Shown here: positions 1 through 7,406 of the stretch, piece by piece
Position numbering within the stretch: position 1 is the stretch's first letter
Layout: each line of letters begins with the position of its first letter
Source: Candidatus Rokubacteria bacterium RIFCSPLOWO2_02_FULL_72_37
Lineage (GTDB): Bacteria > Methylomirabilota > Methylomirabilia > Rokubacteriales > CSP1-6
Direction of reading: 5' to 3'
DNA: 7,562 nucleotides
NCBI GenBank assembly: GCA_001790315.1
Contig: MGCE01000051.1
Coordinates: forward strand, 1 to 7,562
Made by a program: the position numbers and the translations under genes
The notes under the pieces: generated by a model
What the model saw: the letters and a program-made list of their open reading frames with translations, nothing else
Database searches by the model: none
Told to the model about the DNA's origin: nothing

Positions 1-1
1 C

Positions 2-397
2 GGCATCGGCCTCGCGGCGCCGCAGGTGGGCGTGTCGCTCAGGCTCGTCGTCGTCGGCGACGAGCACGGGCGCGGCGCCGAGGCGCTCGTCAACCCCGTG
101 ATCGTCGAGCAGGGCGGTCGGGTGACCGCGGAGGAGGGATGCCTCTCGATCCCCGGCATCTTCGCGCCCGTCACCCGCGCCGAGTGGGTCCGCGTCGAGG
201 CGACGAGCGCCGAGGGGCGATCCGTGTCGATCCGCGGGAGCGGACTCCGCGCGCGCGTGCTTCAGCACGAGATGGACCACCTCGACGGCGTCCTCTTCAT
301 CGACCGGCTGGATCCGGTCACGCGGGATCGCCTCAAGCGACGGATCAAGAAGGAAGGCCTCCGGGAGGACTCCGCTCACCACGCCTTCGCACTTTAG
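2..397 (+). CDS. def: Peptide deformylase, 5' end cut off by the window
   Basis: Peptide deformylase removes the N-formyl group from nascent polypeptides at the ribosome exit, using a bound metal (usually Fe2+). The visible 131 residues hold all three family motifs in order. Motif I, GIGLAAPQ, begins at the window edge (bases 2-25). Motif II, EGCLSIP, carries the metal-binding Cys (codon at 140). Motif III, HEMDH, is the HExxH metal site (266-280) followed by LDG. The reading frame is already open at base 2, so roughly the first 35-45 residues, including the start codon, lie outside the window. A GTG at 26 is in frame but cannot be the start because it would remove motif I. The protein ends with a basic tail (RLKRRIKK) and a short extension closing at TAG 395-397. 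It is immediately followed by fmt, the usual genomic partner, with an unusual junction described separately. The identity is secure. Confidence 0.96.
   Translation, partial: GIGLAAPQVGVSLRLVVVGDEHGRGAEALVNPVIVEQGGRVTAEEGCLSIPGIFAPVTRAEWVRVEATSAEGRSVSIRGSGLRARVLQHEMDHLDGVLFIDRLDPVTRDRLKRRIKKEGLREDSAHHAFAL
363..369 (+). promoter_or_regulatory. Shine-Dalgarno-like GGGAGGA inside the end of def
   Basis: GGGAGGA is a strong anti-Shine-Dalgarno match lying inside the last codons of def, just before the expected start of fmt. Most other gene starts in this window lack such a clear site. It sits 23 bases before the codon where Fmt homology would place Met (393), which is too far for normal initiation. 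It is 11 bases before an in-frame ACG at 381. It could serve fmt through a non-canonical start, or it may be a coincidence of the def coding sequence (Arg-Glu-Asp codons). Confidence 0.45.
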
Positions 398-398
398 A
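389..398 (+). other. def stop / fmt entry junction, possible +1 recoding site
   Basis: The def frame reads GCA CTT TAG here. Moving forward by one base after CTT gives TTT then AGA, and AGA (396) is exactly the second codon expected for Fmt (RVLFFGTPEF). The arrangement CTT-stop resembles the core of the prfB (release factor 2) programmed +1 frameshift site, CUU UGA C, in which tRNA-Leu slips onto UUU. Differences weaken the analogy: the stop is TAG rather than TGA, and the nearest Shine-Dalgarno-like sequence (363-369) is 22 bases upstream, not 3. A one-base sequencing error is an equally simple explanation: an extra G after TTT would create a def TGA overlapping a TTG start for fmt. Confidence 0.3.
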
Positions 399-1322
399 GT
401 CCTTTTCTTCGGCACGCCCGAGTTCGCGCTGCCGACGCTCGAGGCGCTGCTCGTGCACCACGACGTCGTCGCGGTCGTCACGCAGCCCGACCGTCCCGCG
501 CACCGTGGCCGGAGGCTCCAGCCGCCGCCCGTGAAAGCGCGCGGAACCGCCGCCGGCGTGCCGGTGCTGCAACCCGCACGGCTTCGCGACCCCGAGTGGG
601 CCCCGCGGCTCGCGGCCCTCGGAGCCGAGGTGGGCGTCGTCGTCGCGTTCGGCCAGATCCTGCCCAGGGCCGTGCTCGAGGCACCCCGGCGCGGCTCGAT
701 CAACGTCCACGCCTCGCTCCTGCCGCGCTTTCGCGGCGCGGCGCCGATCCAGTGGGCGATCATCCGCGGGGAGACGATCACGGGGATCACCACGTTCCAG
801 ATGGACGAGGGCATGGACACGGGCCCGATCCTCCTCAGGGCGGCGACGCCGATCGGGTCCGAGGAGACCGCGGGCGATCTCGCCCGGCGGCTCGCCCCGC
901 TCGGCGCCGAGGTGCTCCTCGACACGCTGCGCCGCCTCGACACCCTCTCGCCCGAGCCGCAGCGCCACGAGGAGGCCACCCTCGCGCCCCGCCTCAAGAA
1001 GAGCGACGGGGGCCTCGACTGGACGCGATCGGCGCGCGACCTCGTCAGACTCGTCCGCGGCTGCAACCCCTGGCCCGGCGCGACGACGGAGGCGCCGGGC
1101 GGGGTGCTCACGATTTGGCGCGCGACGGTGGTGTCGGCCGCGGTGGGACCCGCGCCGGGCACGCTCGTCGCCTCGAGCGCCGGACTCGCCGTGGCGACCG
1201 GGGACGCAGACGCGGCACTGCTACCGACGGAGGTGCAGCCGGAGAATCGGCGCGCGATGTCGTGGCCCGACTACCTGCGCGGCGCCCGCCTCGCTCCCGG
1301 CGCGCGCCTCGGCGCGCGGTGA
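393..1322 (+). CDS. fmt: Methionyl-tRNA formyltransferase (no canonical start codon)
   Basis: Fmt transfers a formyl group from 10-formyl-tetrahydrofolate to Met-tRNAi so that translation can initiate. Counting from the homology-predicted start at 393, the protein has about 309 residues, the normal family size. It begins with the conserved (M)RVLFFGTPEFA strand, then TQPDRP. The catalytic and folate-binding block follows: INVHASLLPRFRGAAPI, with Asn104 and His106, then MDEGMDTGP with Asp142. These match the N-H...D catalytic set with the usual spacing. The C-terminal tRNA-binding domain shows DW...LVRGCNPWPGA. The codon at the Met position is TTT, and no in-frame ATG, GTG or TTG occurs from at least 258 to 452. 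The first is GTG 453, which would delete the first 20 residues including FGTPEF. The start given here is therefore a homology-based position, not an observed start codon. The stop TGA overlaps the GTG start of rsmB. Function is certain and the 5' end is not. Confidence 0.9.
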   Translation, partial: FRVLFFGTPEFALPTLEALLVHHDVVAVVTQPDRPAHRGRRLQPPPVKARGTAAGVPVLQPARLRDPEWAPRLAALGAEVGVVVAFGQILPRAVLEAPRRGSINVHASLLPRFRGAAPIQWAIIRGETITGITTFQMDEGMDTGPILLRAATPIGSEETAGDLARRLAPLGAEVLLDTLRRLDTLSPEPQRHEEATLAPRLKKSDGGLDWTRSARDLVRLVRGCNPWPGATTEAPGGVLTIWRATVVSAAVGPAPGTLVASSAGLAVATGDADAALLPTEVQPENRRAMSWPDYLRGARLAPGARLGAR

Positions 1323-2701
1323 CGCCCGCGTCGCGGCGACGGACCGCCGCGCGACCGGCCCCGGCGCGCAGCGCCGCGGTGCGCGTGCTCGAGCGCGTCG
1401 AGCGCGACGCCGCGTATGCCGACCTGGCGCTCGAGGCCGAGCTCGCGCGGCTCCGCCTGGCGCCGCGTGACGCGGCGCTCGCGACGGAGCTGGTCTTCGG
1501 CGCGCTCCGCTGGCAGCGCTACCTCGACTGGATCCTCGCACCGCACTCCAGGCGGCGGCTCGCGGCACTCGACGCGCGCGTCCGCGTGATCCTCCGCGTG
1601 ACCGCCTACCAACTGGCGTTCCTCGAGCGCGTGCCGCCGTTCGCCGCGGTCGACGACGCCGTGTCGCTCGCGCGCGGGCGCCCCGGCGTCGCCGAGTACG
1701 TCAACGCGGTGCTCCGCGCCTTCGCGCGACGCGGGGTCCGCGAGCGCGAGCCCGCGCCACCGCGCGATCCGCTCGAGGCGCTCGCGACGCGCTGCTCGTT
1801 CCCGACGTGGCTCGCCGCGCGGTGGGTCGAACGCTGGGGCGGCGCGGAGGCCGAGGCGCTCATGCGCGCGCTCTGCGAGCGGCCGCTCCTCACCCTCCGC
1901 GCCAACACGCTCCGGACCACGCGCGACGACCTTGGTGCACGCCTGGCCGCCGAGGAGGGCCTCGCCTCGCGTCCGACCCCCTACGCCCCCGAGGGGCTGG
2001 TCGTCACGGGTCCCGGCGGCGCTCCTTCCGCGTGGCGGGCCTTCGCCGACGGCGCCTTCGCGGTGCAGGACGAGGCCTCGATGCTGGTGGCGCACCTGCT
2101 GGCACCGCGCCCCGGCGAGACCGTCGCCGACGCGTGCGCCGCGCCCGGCACGAAGACCACGCACCTGGCCCAGCTCATGGAGGACCGCGGACGCGTGCTG
2201 GCGCTCGACCCGGCACCGGCGCGCCTCGCGCACGTGCGCGAGGCGGCCGCGCGCCTCGGCCTCTCGAGCATCGAGGCGCTCGACGGCACGGTCGAGGCGC
2301 TCGCGCCGCGCTTCAGGGCGGGGTGCGACGCGGTGCTCGTCGACGCGCCGTGCTCGAACCTCGGGGTACTCCGTCGCAACCCCGAGGTGAAGTGGCGCCG
2401 CCAGCCGGCCGATCTCGCCGTCAGCGCCGCGCGCCAGGGCCGGATCCTCACGGCCGCCGCAGCCATGGTCCGGCCCGGCGGGCGGCTCGTCTACGCCACC
2501 TGCTCGCTCGAGCCCGAGGAGAACGCGGGGGTCGTGCGCGACTTCCTCGCCGCCAACCCGGCGTTCCATCCCGACCCTCCGGCGGAGTTCCCGCTGCCGC
2601 TCGATCCGGACGGCTTCCTGCGCTGTCTGCCGCATCGCCACGGCACCGACGGCTTCACCGCCGTCCGCTTCCACCGCGACCCGACGGCGCACGTGATATA
2701 A
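1319..2701 (+). CDS. rsmB: 16S rRNA (cytosine-967-C5)-methyltransferase
   Basis: RsmB (Sun/Fmu) methylates C967 of 16S rRNA using S-adenosylmethionine. The 460-residue protein has an N-terminal NusB-like helical domain (about residues 20-150, with AALATELVFGALRWQRYLDW) and a C-terminal Rossmann methyltransferase domain. The SAM-binding motif DACAAPGTKTTHLAQ starts at Asp271. DAPCSNLGVLRRNPEVKW carries the release Cys (345), and VYATCSLEPEEN carries the catalytic Cys (395), the two-cysteine signature of RNA m5C methyltransferases. The GTG at 1319 is chosen because it overlaps the fmt stop as GTGA, a common coupling arrangement, and leaves a short basic Arg/Ala-rich leader before the NusB fold. 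An alternative in-frame GTG at 1379 would remove that leader. No Shine-Dalgarno site is evident, so translation probably depends on coupling to fmt. It is slightly longer than the E. coli protein. The NusB fusion separates it from the shorter RsmF/YebU relatives. Confidence 0.94.
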   Translation: MTPASRRRTAARPAPARSAAVRVLERVERDAAYADLALEAELARLRLAPRDAALATELVFGALRWQRYLDWILAPHSRRRLAALDARVRVILRVTAYQLAFLERVPPFAAVDDAVSLARGRPGVAEYVNAVLRAFARRGVREREPAPPRDPLEALATRCSFPTWLAARWVERWGGAEAEALMRALCERPLLTLRANTLRTTRDDLGARLAAEEGLASRPTPYAPEGLVVTGPGGAPSAWRAFADGAFAVQDEASMLVAHLLAPRPGETVADACAAPGTKTTHLAQLMEDRGRVLALDPAPARLAHVREAAARLGLSSIEALDGTVEALAPRFRAGCDAVLVDAPCSNLGVLRRNPEVKWRRQPADLAVSAARQGRILTAAAAMVRPGGRLVYATCSLEPEENAGVVRDFLAANPAFHPDPPAEFPLPLDPDGFLRCLPHRHGTDGFTAVRFHRDPTAHVI

Positions 2702-2709
2702 CTGCGCCT

Positions 2710-3363
2710 GTGATCAAGATCGCGCCGTCGATCCTCTCGGCGGACTTCGCGGCGCTCGGCCAGGACGTCGCGCGGGTCGAGGCGGGCGGCGCCGACCAGC
2801 TCCACGTCGACGTGATGGACGGCCGCTTCGTGCCCAACATCACGGTCGGCCCGGTCGTCGTCGCCGCGCTCCGCAAGCGCACCCGGCTGCCGCTCGACGT
2901 CCACCTGATGATCGTGGAGCCCGAGCGGTACGTCGGCGACTTCGTCGCCGCCGGCGCCGACATGCTCACCGTCCACGCCGAGGCGTGTCCGCACCTCCAG
3001 CGCACGCTGGCCCAGATCCGCGAGCTCGGTGCGCGGGCGGGCGTCGCCCTCTGCCCCTCGACCCTCCCCGACGTCCTCCGGTACGTACTCGACGATCTCG
3101 ACCTCGTGCTCGTGATGTCCGTCAATCCGGGCTTCGGCGGTCAGGCGTTCCTGCCGAGCGCGCATCTCAAGATCCGTGAGGTCCGCGCGCTCCTCGGCGA
3201 CCGGCCGGTGGACGTGTCGGTGGACGGCGGCGTGAAGCCCGATCTCGCCGGGGCGCTCGCCGAGGACGGCGCCACCACGCTGGTCGCCGGATCGGCGATC
3301 TTCGGCGCCGCCGACCCCGCCGCGGCCGTCCGGGTGCTGCGCGACGCGGCTCGTCCCCGCTAG
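2710..3363 (+). CDS. rpe: Ribulose-phosphate 3-epimerase
   Basis: Rpe interconverts D-ribulose 5-phosphate and D-xylulose 5-phosphate in the pentose phosphate and Calvin pathways. The 217-residue protein is a complete TIM barrel of normal length. It starts with IAPSILSADF. Metal and acid-base residues are visible: His32 and Asp34 in LHVDVMDG, His65 in LDVHLMI, and Asp172 in VDGGV. The phosphate-binding and active-site loop is MSVNPGFGGQAF (136-147). The segment usually written ALNPATP reads ALCPSTLP here, a minor change away from the metal ligands. GTG 2710 is the start because it begins exactly at the conserved (M)IKIAPSIL strand, 8 bases after the rsmB stop, with no recognisable ribosome binding site. 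It is probably the last gene of the def-fmt-rsmB-rpe transcript, since a hairpin and a new promoter follow. Placement of rpe after rsmB is found in several bacterial groups and does not imply a shared pathway. Confidence 0.96.
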   Translation: MIKIAPSILSADFAALGQDVARVEAGGADQLHVDVMDGRFVPNITVGPVVVAALRKRTRLPLDVHLMIVEPERYVGDFVAAGADMLTVHAEACPHLQRTLAQIRELGARAGVALCPSTLPDVLRYVLDDLDLVLVMSVNPGFGGQAFLPSAHLKIREVRALLGDRPVDVSVDGGVKPDLAGALAEDGATTLVAGSAIFGAADPAAAVRVLRDAARPR

Positions 3364-3367
3364 CTCG

Positions 3368-3390
3368 CCCGGAGGCCTCTCGGTTCCGGG
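3368..3390 (+). repeat. Small inverted repeat after rpe
   Basis: CCCGGA (3368-3373) and TCCGGG (3385-3390) can form a 6-bp stem with an 11-base loop directly after the rpe stop codon. There is no run of T after it. With the larger hairpin downstream it may help stop or protect the end of the rpe message, but in such GC-rich DNA short inverted repeats also occur by chance. Confidence 0.35.
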
Positions 3391-3420
3391 TGGCGGGCCG
3401 GGCCGGCTGAGGGCCCGCCG
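3391..3420 (+). terminator. GC-rich hairpin between rpe and ffh, possible terminator without T-tract
   Basis: GGCGGGCC (3392-3399) pairs with GGCCCGCC (3412-3419), extendable by a U-G pair to 9 bp, with a 12-base loop. It lies about 30 bases after the rpe stop and just before the ffh promoter, the right place for an operon-end terminator. The sequence after the stem is AAGTAG, with no T-tract, so a textbook intrinsic terminator is not shown. It may be a weak or Rho-assisted terminator, or a stabilising 3' stem. Confidence 0.45.
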
Positions 3421-3426
3421 AAGTAG

Positions 3427-3455
3427 TTGAAACTTGGCGCGTATTTGCGTAAAGT
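3427..3455 (+). promoter_or_regulatory. Sigma70-type promoter for ffh and downstream genes
   Basis: A TTGAAA box (3427-3432) is separated by exactly 17 bases from TAAAGT (3450-3455). The boxes match the -35 consensus TTGACA at 5 of 6 positions and the -10 consensus TATAAT at 4 of 6. The element lies in the only AT-rich island of the window (about 3427-3465), between a convincing operon end and the ffh start. The expected transcription start, about 6-7 bases after the -10 box, falls around 3461-3462, only 4-5 bases before the ffh ATG. It would drive ffh and probably rpsP-rimM-trmD-rplS-rnhB. Confidence 0.72.
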
Positions 3456-3465
3456 TTATTGTTCC

Positions 3466-4815
<1,350 letters not shown>

Positions 4816-4819
4816 GGAC

Positions 4820-5062
4820 GTGGCAGTGACGATACGACTGAGACGCACGGGAACGACGAAGCGGCCGGCCTACCGCGTGGTGGTGGCCGACTCCCGCTCG
4901 CCGCGCGACGGCCGGTTCATCGAGATCCTGGGACACTACAATCCGCTGACCGAGCCGCCGACGGTATCGATCGACCGGGCGAAGGCAGAGGCGTGGATCA
5001 AGAAGGGCGCGCAGCCGTCGAACACGGTGAAGAAGCTCCTGGCCAACACCCTGGCCAAGTAG
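4820..5062 (+). CDS. rpsP: 30S ribosomal protein bS16
   Basis: bS16 is an early-binding small-subunit protein that contacts the 5' and central domains of 16S rRNA and is needed for 30S assembly. The 80-residue product shows the family pattern from its first residues: (M)AVTIRLRRTGTTKRPAYRVVVADSRSPRDGRFIEILGHYNP, then SIDRAKAEAWIKKGAQPSNTVKKLL. Length is normal (about 80-85). It starts with GTG, supported by an upstream purine-rich site that overlaps the end of ffh, so translation is probably coupled. The next gene, rimM, encodes an assembly factor that works on the same part of the 30S subunit. Many bacteria carry a KH-domain RNA-binding gene (khpA) between rpsP and rimM; here the gap is only 8 bases and that gene is absent. 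Confidence 0.97.
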   Translation: MAVTIRLRRTGTTKRPAYRVVVADSRSPRDGRFIEILGHYNPLTEPPTVSIDRAKAEAWIKKGAQPSNTVKKLLANTLAK

Positions 5063-5070
5063 GCCGGAAC

Positions 5071-5589
5071 GTGCCGGGGCGGCTCGTGGTGATCGGCGAG
5101 ATCACCCGCACGCACGGACTGCACGGGGAGGTCCGCGTGAGGCCGCTCACGGACCACCCGGAGCGATTCGCACGCGTGACCGAGTGCGTGCTGTGGGACG
5201 CGGCGCGGGACCGTCGGGAGTCGCGTCGCATCACCGCGGCGCGCCGGCAGGGCGATGCGGTGCTCGTCTCGCTGGAGGGCTGCCGCTCCGCGGCCGACGC
5301 CAGCGTCCTGGTCGGGTGGCTCGTGGCGCTGCCCGAGGCGGAGGCGCTGCCGCTCGCGCCCGGGCATTTCTACCCCTGGCAGCTGGAGGGCTGCCGGGTG
5401 CTGCGGGAGGACGGACGTGATATCGGGCGTGTGACCGGCATCGAGCCCGGGGCCGCGCAGGATCTCTGGATCGTCGCGGGCGACGGCCGCGAGCACCTGA
5501 TTCCCGCGGTGCCGGAGATCGTGGTGGACGTGGACCTCGGCGCGCGCCGGGTCGTCATCCGGCCGCCGGAAGGATTACTCGAGCTCTAG
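5071..5589 (+). CDS. rimM: Ribosome maturation factor RimM
   Basis: RimM binds ribosomal protein uS19 and assists maturation of the 30S head and processing of 16S rRNA. The 172-residue protein has the N-terminal RimM beta-barrel (GRLVVIGEITRTHGLHGEV...PLTDHPERF) and the C-terminal PRC-barrel (FYPWQLEGCRVL, then GRVTGIEPGAAQDLWIV, EHLIPAVPEIV, IRPPEGLLEL). Length and motif order are typical. GTG 5071 is chosen as the start because it lies 8 bases after the rpsP stop and precedes the conserved RLVVIGEI strand by three residues. A longer in-frame extension to 4993 runs through rpsP coding sequence and has no family resemblance. Two further in-frame GTGs (5086 and 5089) would cut into the first strand. 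The ribosome binding site is weak (GGAA at 5066-5069), so coupling with rpsP is likely. The stop is 4 bases before trmD. Confidence 0.95.
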   Translation: MPGRLVVIGEITRTHGLHGEVRVRPLTDHPERFARVTECVLWDAARDRRESRRITAARRQGDAVLVSLEGCRSAADASVLVGWLVALPEAEALPLAPGHFYPWQLEGCRVLREDGRDIGRVTGIEPGAAQDLWIVAGDGREHLIPAVPEIVVDVDLGARRVVIRPPEGLLEL

Positions 5590-5593
5590 ACCG

Positions 5594-6364
5594 ATGCGCA
5601 TCGACATCGTGACGCTGTTCCCGGAGATGGTCGAGCCCGTGCTGGCGGTCTCGATGCTCGGCCGCGCGCGTGCCCGCGGTCTCGTTGACATCCGGGTGGC
5701 GAATCTCCGAGACTACGCGCAGGGCAAGCACCGGATCACCGACGATTACCAGTTCGGCGGGGGCGGCGGCATGGTGTTGAAGCCGGAGCCGCTCTTCGCC
5801 GCGGTCGAGGCGCTCGCGACGCCCGGCGCGCGCGTCATCCTGCTGGATCCGCGGGGCCGCACGTTCACGCAACGGATGGCGACCGTGCTCGCACGGGAGG
5901 CGCACCTGATCCTGCTGGCGGGTCGCTACGAGGGCGTGGACGAGCGCGTGAGCGAGCGGCTCGCCGACGACCTGATCTCGATCGGCGACTACGTCCTGAC
6001 CGGCGGCGAGCTGCCCGCCCTGGTGGTGACGGACGCCGTGGCGCGCCTGCTGCCGGGCGTGCTCGGCGCCGAGGGCGGGGCCGAGCGCGAGTCGTTCGCG
6101 AGCGGGCTGCTCGAGCCGCCCCAGTACACGCGGCCGGAGGAGTTCCGCGGCGCGCGAGTGCCGGCGGTGCTGCTCTCGGGCGACCACGCGCGGATCGCGC
6201 GCTGGCGACGGGCGCAGGCGCTCTGGCGCACGTGGCGGGACCGGCCCGAGCTGCTGGAGACCGCCGACCTCACGGTCGAGGACCGGGAGCTGCTGGATCG
6301 ATTCAAACGCGGGGAGACGCCCGAGACGCTCGAGGCGCCCGCGAACGCAGAAAGGGAAGACTAG
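5594..6364 (+). CDS. trmD: tRNA (guanine-37-N1)-methyltransferase
   Basis: TrmD makes m1G37 next to the anticodon in tRNAs whose anticodon ends the codon with G, which prevents +1 frameshifting. The 256-residue protein begins MRIDIVTLFPEM and contains the SPOUT trefoil-knot motifs. These are DYQFGGGGGMVLKPEP, then LLDPRGRTFTQ, LAGRYEGVDER (GRYEGVDER from residue 110) and SIGDYVLTGGELPALV (GDYVLTGGEL at 131-140). The C-terminal half has LEPPQYTRPEEFRG, VPAVLLSGDHARIARWRR and a helical tail. TrmD works as a dimer with the SAM site in the knot. The ATG start is unambiguous and length is normal. It follows rimM by 4 bases and precedes rplS by 2 bases, as in the classical rpsP-rimM-trmD-rplS operon. 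All expected conserved segments are present. Confidence 0.97.
   Translation: MRIDIVTLFPEMVEPVLAVSMLGRARARGLVDIRVANLRDYAQGKHRITDDYQFGGGGGMVLKPEPLFAAVEALATPGARVILLDPRGRTFTQRMATVLAREAHLILLAGRYEGVDERVSERLADDLISIGDYVLTGGELPALVVTDAVARLLPGVLGAEGGAERESFASGLLEPPQYTRPEEFRGARVPAVLLSGDHARIARWRRAQALWRTWRDRPELLETADLTVEDRELLDRFKRGETPETLEAPANAERED
6352..6357 (+). promoter_or_regulatory. Ribosome binding site of rplS
   Basis: AAGGGA within the end of trmD lies 9 bases before the ATG at 6367. It confirms that start rather than upstream in-frame extensions that run through trmD. Ribosomal protein genes here (rplS and rpsP) have visible sites while most neighbours do not, in keeping with a need for high expression. 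Confidence 0.6.
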
Positions 6365-6366
6365 GC

Positions 6367-6744
6367 ATGGACGCGATTCGACTGGTGGAAGCCGCGCAGC
6401 TCAAGAAGGACCGGCAGGGGTTCGCCCCCGGGGACACGGTGCGCGTGCACGTGCGAGTGGTCGAGGGCGAGAAGGAGCGCACGCAGCTCTTCGAGGGTGT
6501 CGTGATCCGGCGGCGGGGCGAGGGGGCACGGGCCTCGTTCACGGTGCGCCGCATCTCGTACGGCGTCGGCGTCGAGCGCACCTTCCCGCTCCACTCGCCC
6601 CGCATCGAGCGGGTGGACGTCGTGCGGAAGAGCCGCGTGCGGCGCTCGAAGCTCTACTACCTCCGCGGGCTGGCCGGCAAGGCCGCGCGGCTCAAGGAAA
6701 AGCGCGCCGCGATCGTGCCGGCCAGCGGCGAAACCACCCAGTAG
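6367..6744 (+). CDS. rplS: 50S ribosomal protein bL19
   Basis: bL19 sits at the 30S-50S interface and takes part in an intersubunit bridge. The 125-residue product shows the family pattern FAPGDTVRVHVRVVEGEKER, then QLFEGVVIRRRGEG, SFTVRRISYGVGVERTFPLHSP, VDVVRKSRVRRSKLYYLRGLAGKAARLKE. It ends with a short variable tail (PASGETTQ). Family members are usually about 115-125 residues. ATG 6367 lies 2 bases after the trmD stop. It is highly basic, as expected for an rRNA-binding protein. Confidence 0.97.
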   Translation: MDAIRLVEAAQLKKDRQGFAPGDTVRVHVRVVEGEKERTQLFEGVVIRRRGEGARASFTVRRISYGVGVERTFPLHSPRIERVDVVRKSRVRRSKLYYLRGLAGKAARLKEKRAAIVPASGETTQ

Positions 6745-6761
6745 CCCGGCACGCCGCCCAC

Positions 6762-7406
6762 GTGACGCGGCCCCGCTCGGCGCCGTACCGCTACGAAGCC
6801 CAGGCCTGGCGGGCGGGGGTCGCCCGCGTGGCCGGTGTGGACGAGGCGGGGCGGGGGCCGCTCGCGGGACCGGTCGTGGCGGCCGCGGTGATCATCGCGC
6901 CCGAGCGGCGCATCCCGGGCCTCGCCGACTCCAAGCTCCTCCGGCCCGAGCGCCGCGAAGAGCTCTGCGCGCTCATCCGGGAGCGGGCGCTCGCCGTCGG
7001 CGTCGGCGTCGTGGACCACGAGACCATCGACCGCGTCAACATCTTGCAGGCGACGCGCGCGGCGATGCGCGGGGCGCTCGTCGCGCTGGCCGTCGCGCCC
7101 GAGCTGATCATCACCGACTTCGTCGCGCTCGCGGACCTGCCCTGCCCGCAGCGGAATCTCGTCGGCGGTGACCGCCGGTGCGCCAGCGTCGCCGCGGCGT
7201 CCATCGTCGCCAAGGTGACGCGCGACCGGCTGATGCGGGAGCTCGACGCCCAGTATCCCGCGTACGGCTTCGCCCGGCACAAGGGGTACGCGACGCCCGA
7301 GCACCTGACGGCCCTCGACCGCTTGGGCCCCTGCCCGATCCATCGGCGCTCGTTCTCCGGTGTCTGGCGCCAGGGCGAGCTGTTCGTGCTCGAGGAGGAC
7401 GACTAG
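6762..7406 (+). CDS. rnhB: Ribonuclease HII
   Basis: RNase HII cuts the RNA strand of RNA-DNA hybrids and starts removal of single ribonucleotides misincorporated in DNA. The 214-residue protein carries the catalytic set: Asp27 and Glu28 in GVDEAGRGPLAGPVVA, Asp119 in LIITDF, and Asp155 in AASIVAKVTRD. It ends with the family segment YGFARHKGYATPEHL...LGPCPIHRRSFSGV. Asp119 is normally followed by Gly or Ala in the families I know (VDG); here it is followed by Phe, a small departure. GTG 6762 is chosen because it gives a short N-terminal stretch before the first catalytic motif. No ribosome binding site is visible and the gap to rplS is 17 bases. The rplS-rnhB order is common in bacteria. The often following yraN gene is missing, and a convergent gene comes next. 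Confidence 0.95.
   Translation: MTRPRSAPYRYEAQAWRAGVARVAGVDEAGRGPLAGPVVAAAVIIAPERRIPGLADSKLLRPERREELCALIRERALAVGVGVVDHETIDRVNILQATRAAMRGALVALAVAPELIITDFVALADLPCPQRNLVGGDRRCASVAAASIVAKVTRDRLMRELDAQYPAYGFARHKGYATPEHLTALDRLGPCPIHRRSFSGVWRQGELFVLEEDD

Noticed and set aside
596..1318. Upstream in-frame extension of rsmB through fmt
   Set aside because: The extension reads Arg/Gly/Pro-rich nonsense through the fmt coding sequence; the GTG at 1319 gives a normal RsmB.
1295..1320. GCGCGC-rich inverted repeat at the end of fmt considered as a terminator
   Set aside because: It is inside coding sequence, has no T-tract, and rsmB overlaps fmt, so transcription must continue. GC repeats of this kind are common throughout the window.
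1271..2692. Long minus-strand open frame (473 codons) opposite rsmB
   Set aside because: Composition is dominated by Arg, Ala, Glu and Gly with no recognisable domain; the + strand gene is unambiguous.
1807..2709. Upstream in-frame extension of rpe through rsmB
   Set aside because: The extra sequence is out-of-frame rsmB; the conserved Rpe N-terminus begins at GTG 2710.
3427..3465. TTG start giving Ffh 13 extra residues
   Set aside because: The TTG belongs to the -35 box, the extra residues are not part of the family, and ATG 3466 matches the conserved start.
4993..5070. Longer RimM beginning inside rpsP
   Set aside because: The added residues are shadow translation of rpsP; GTG 5071 fits the conserved beginning of RimM.
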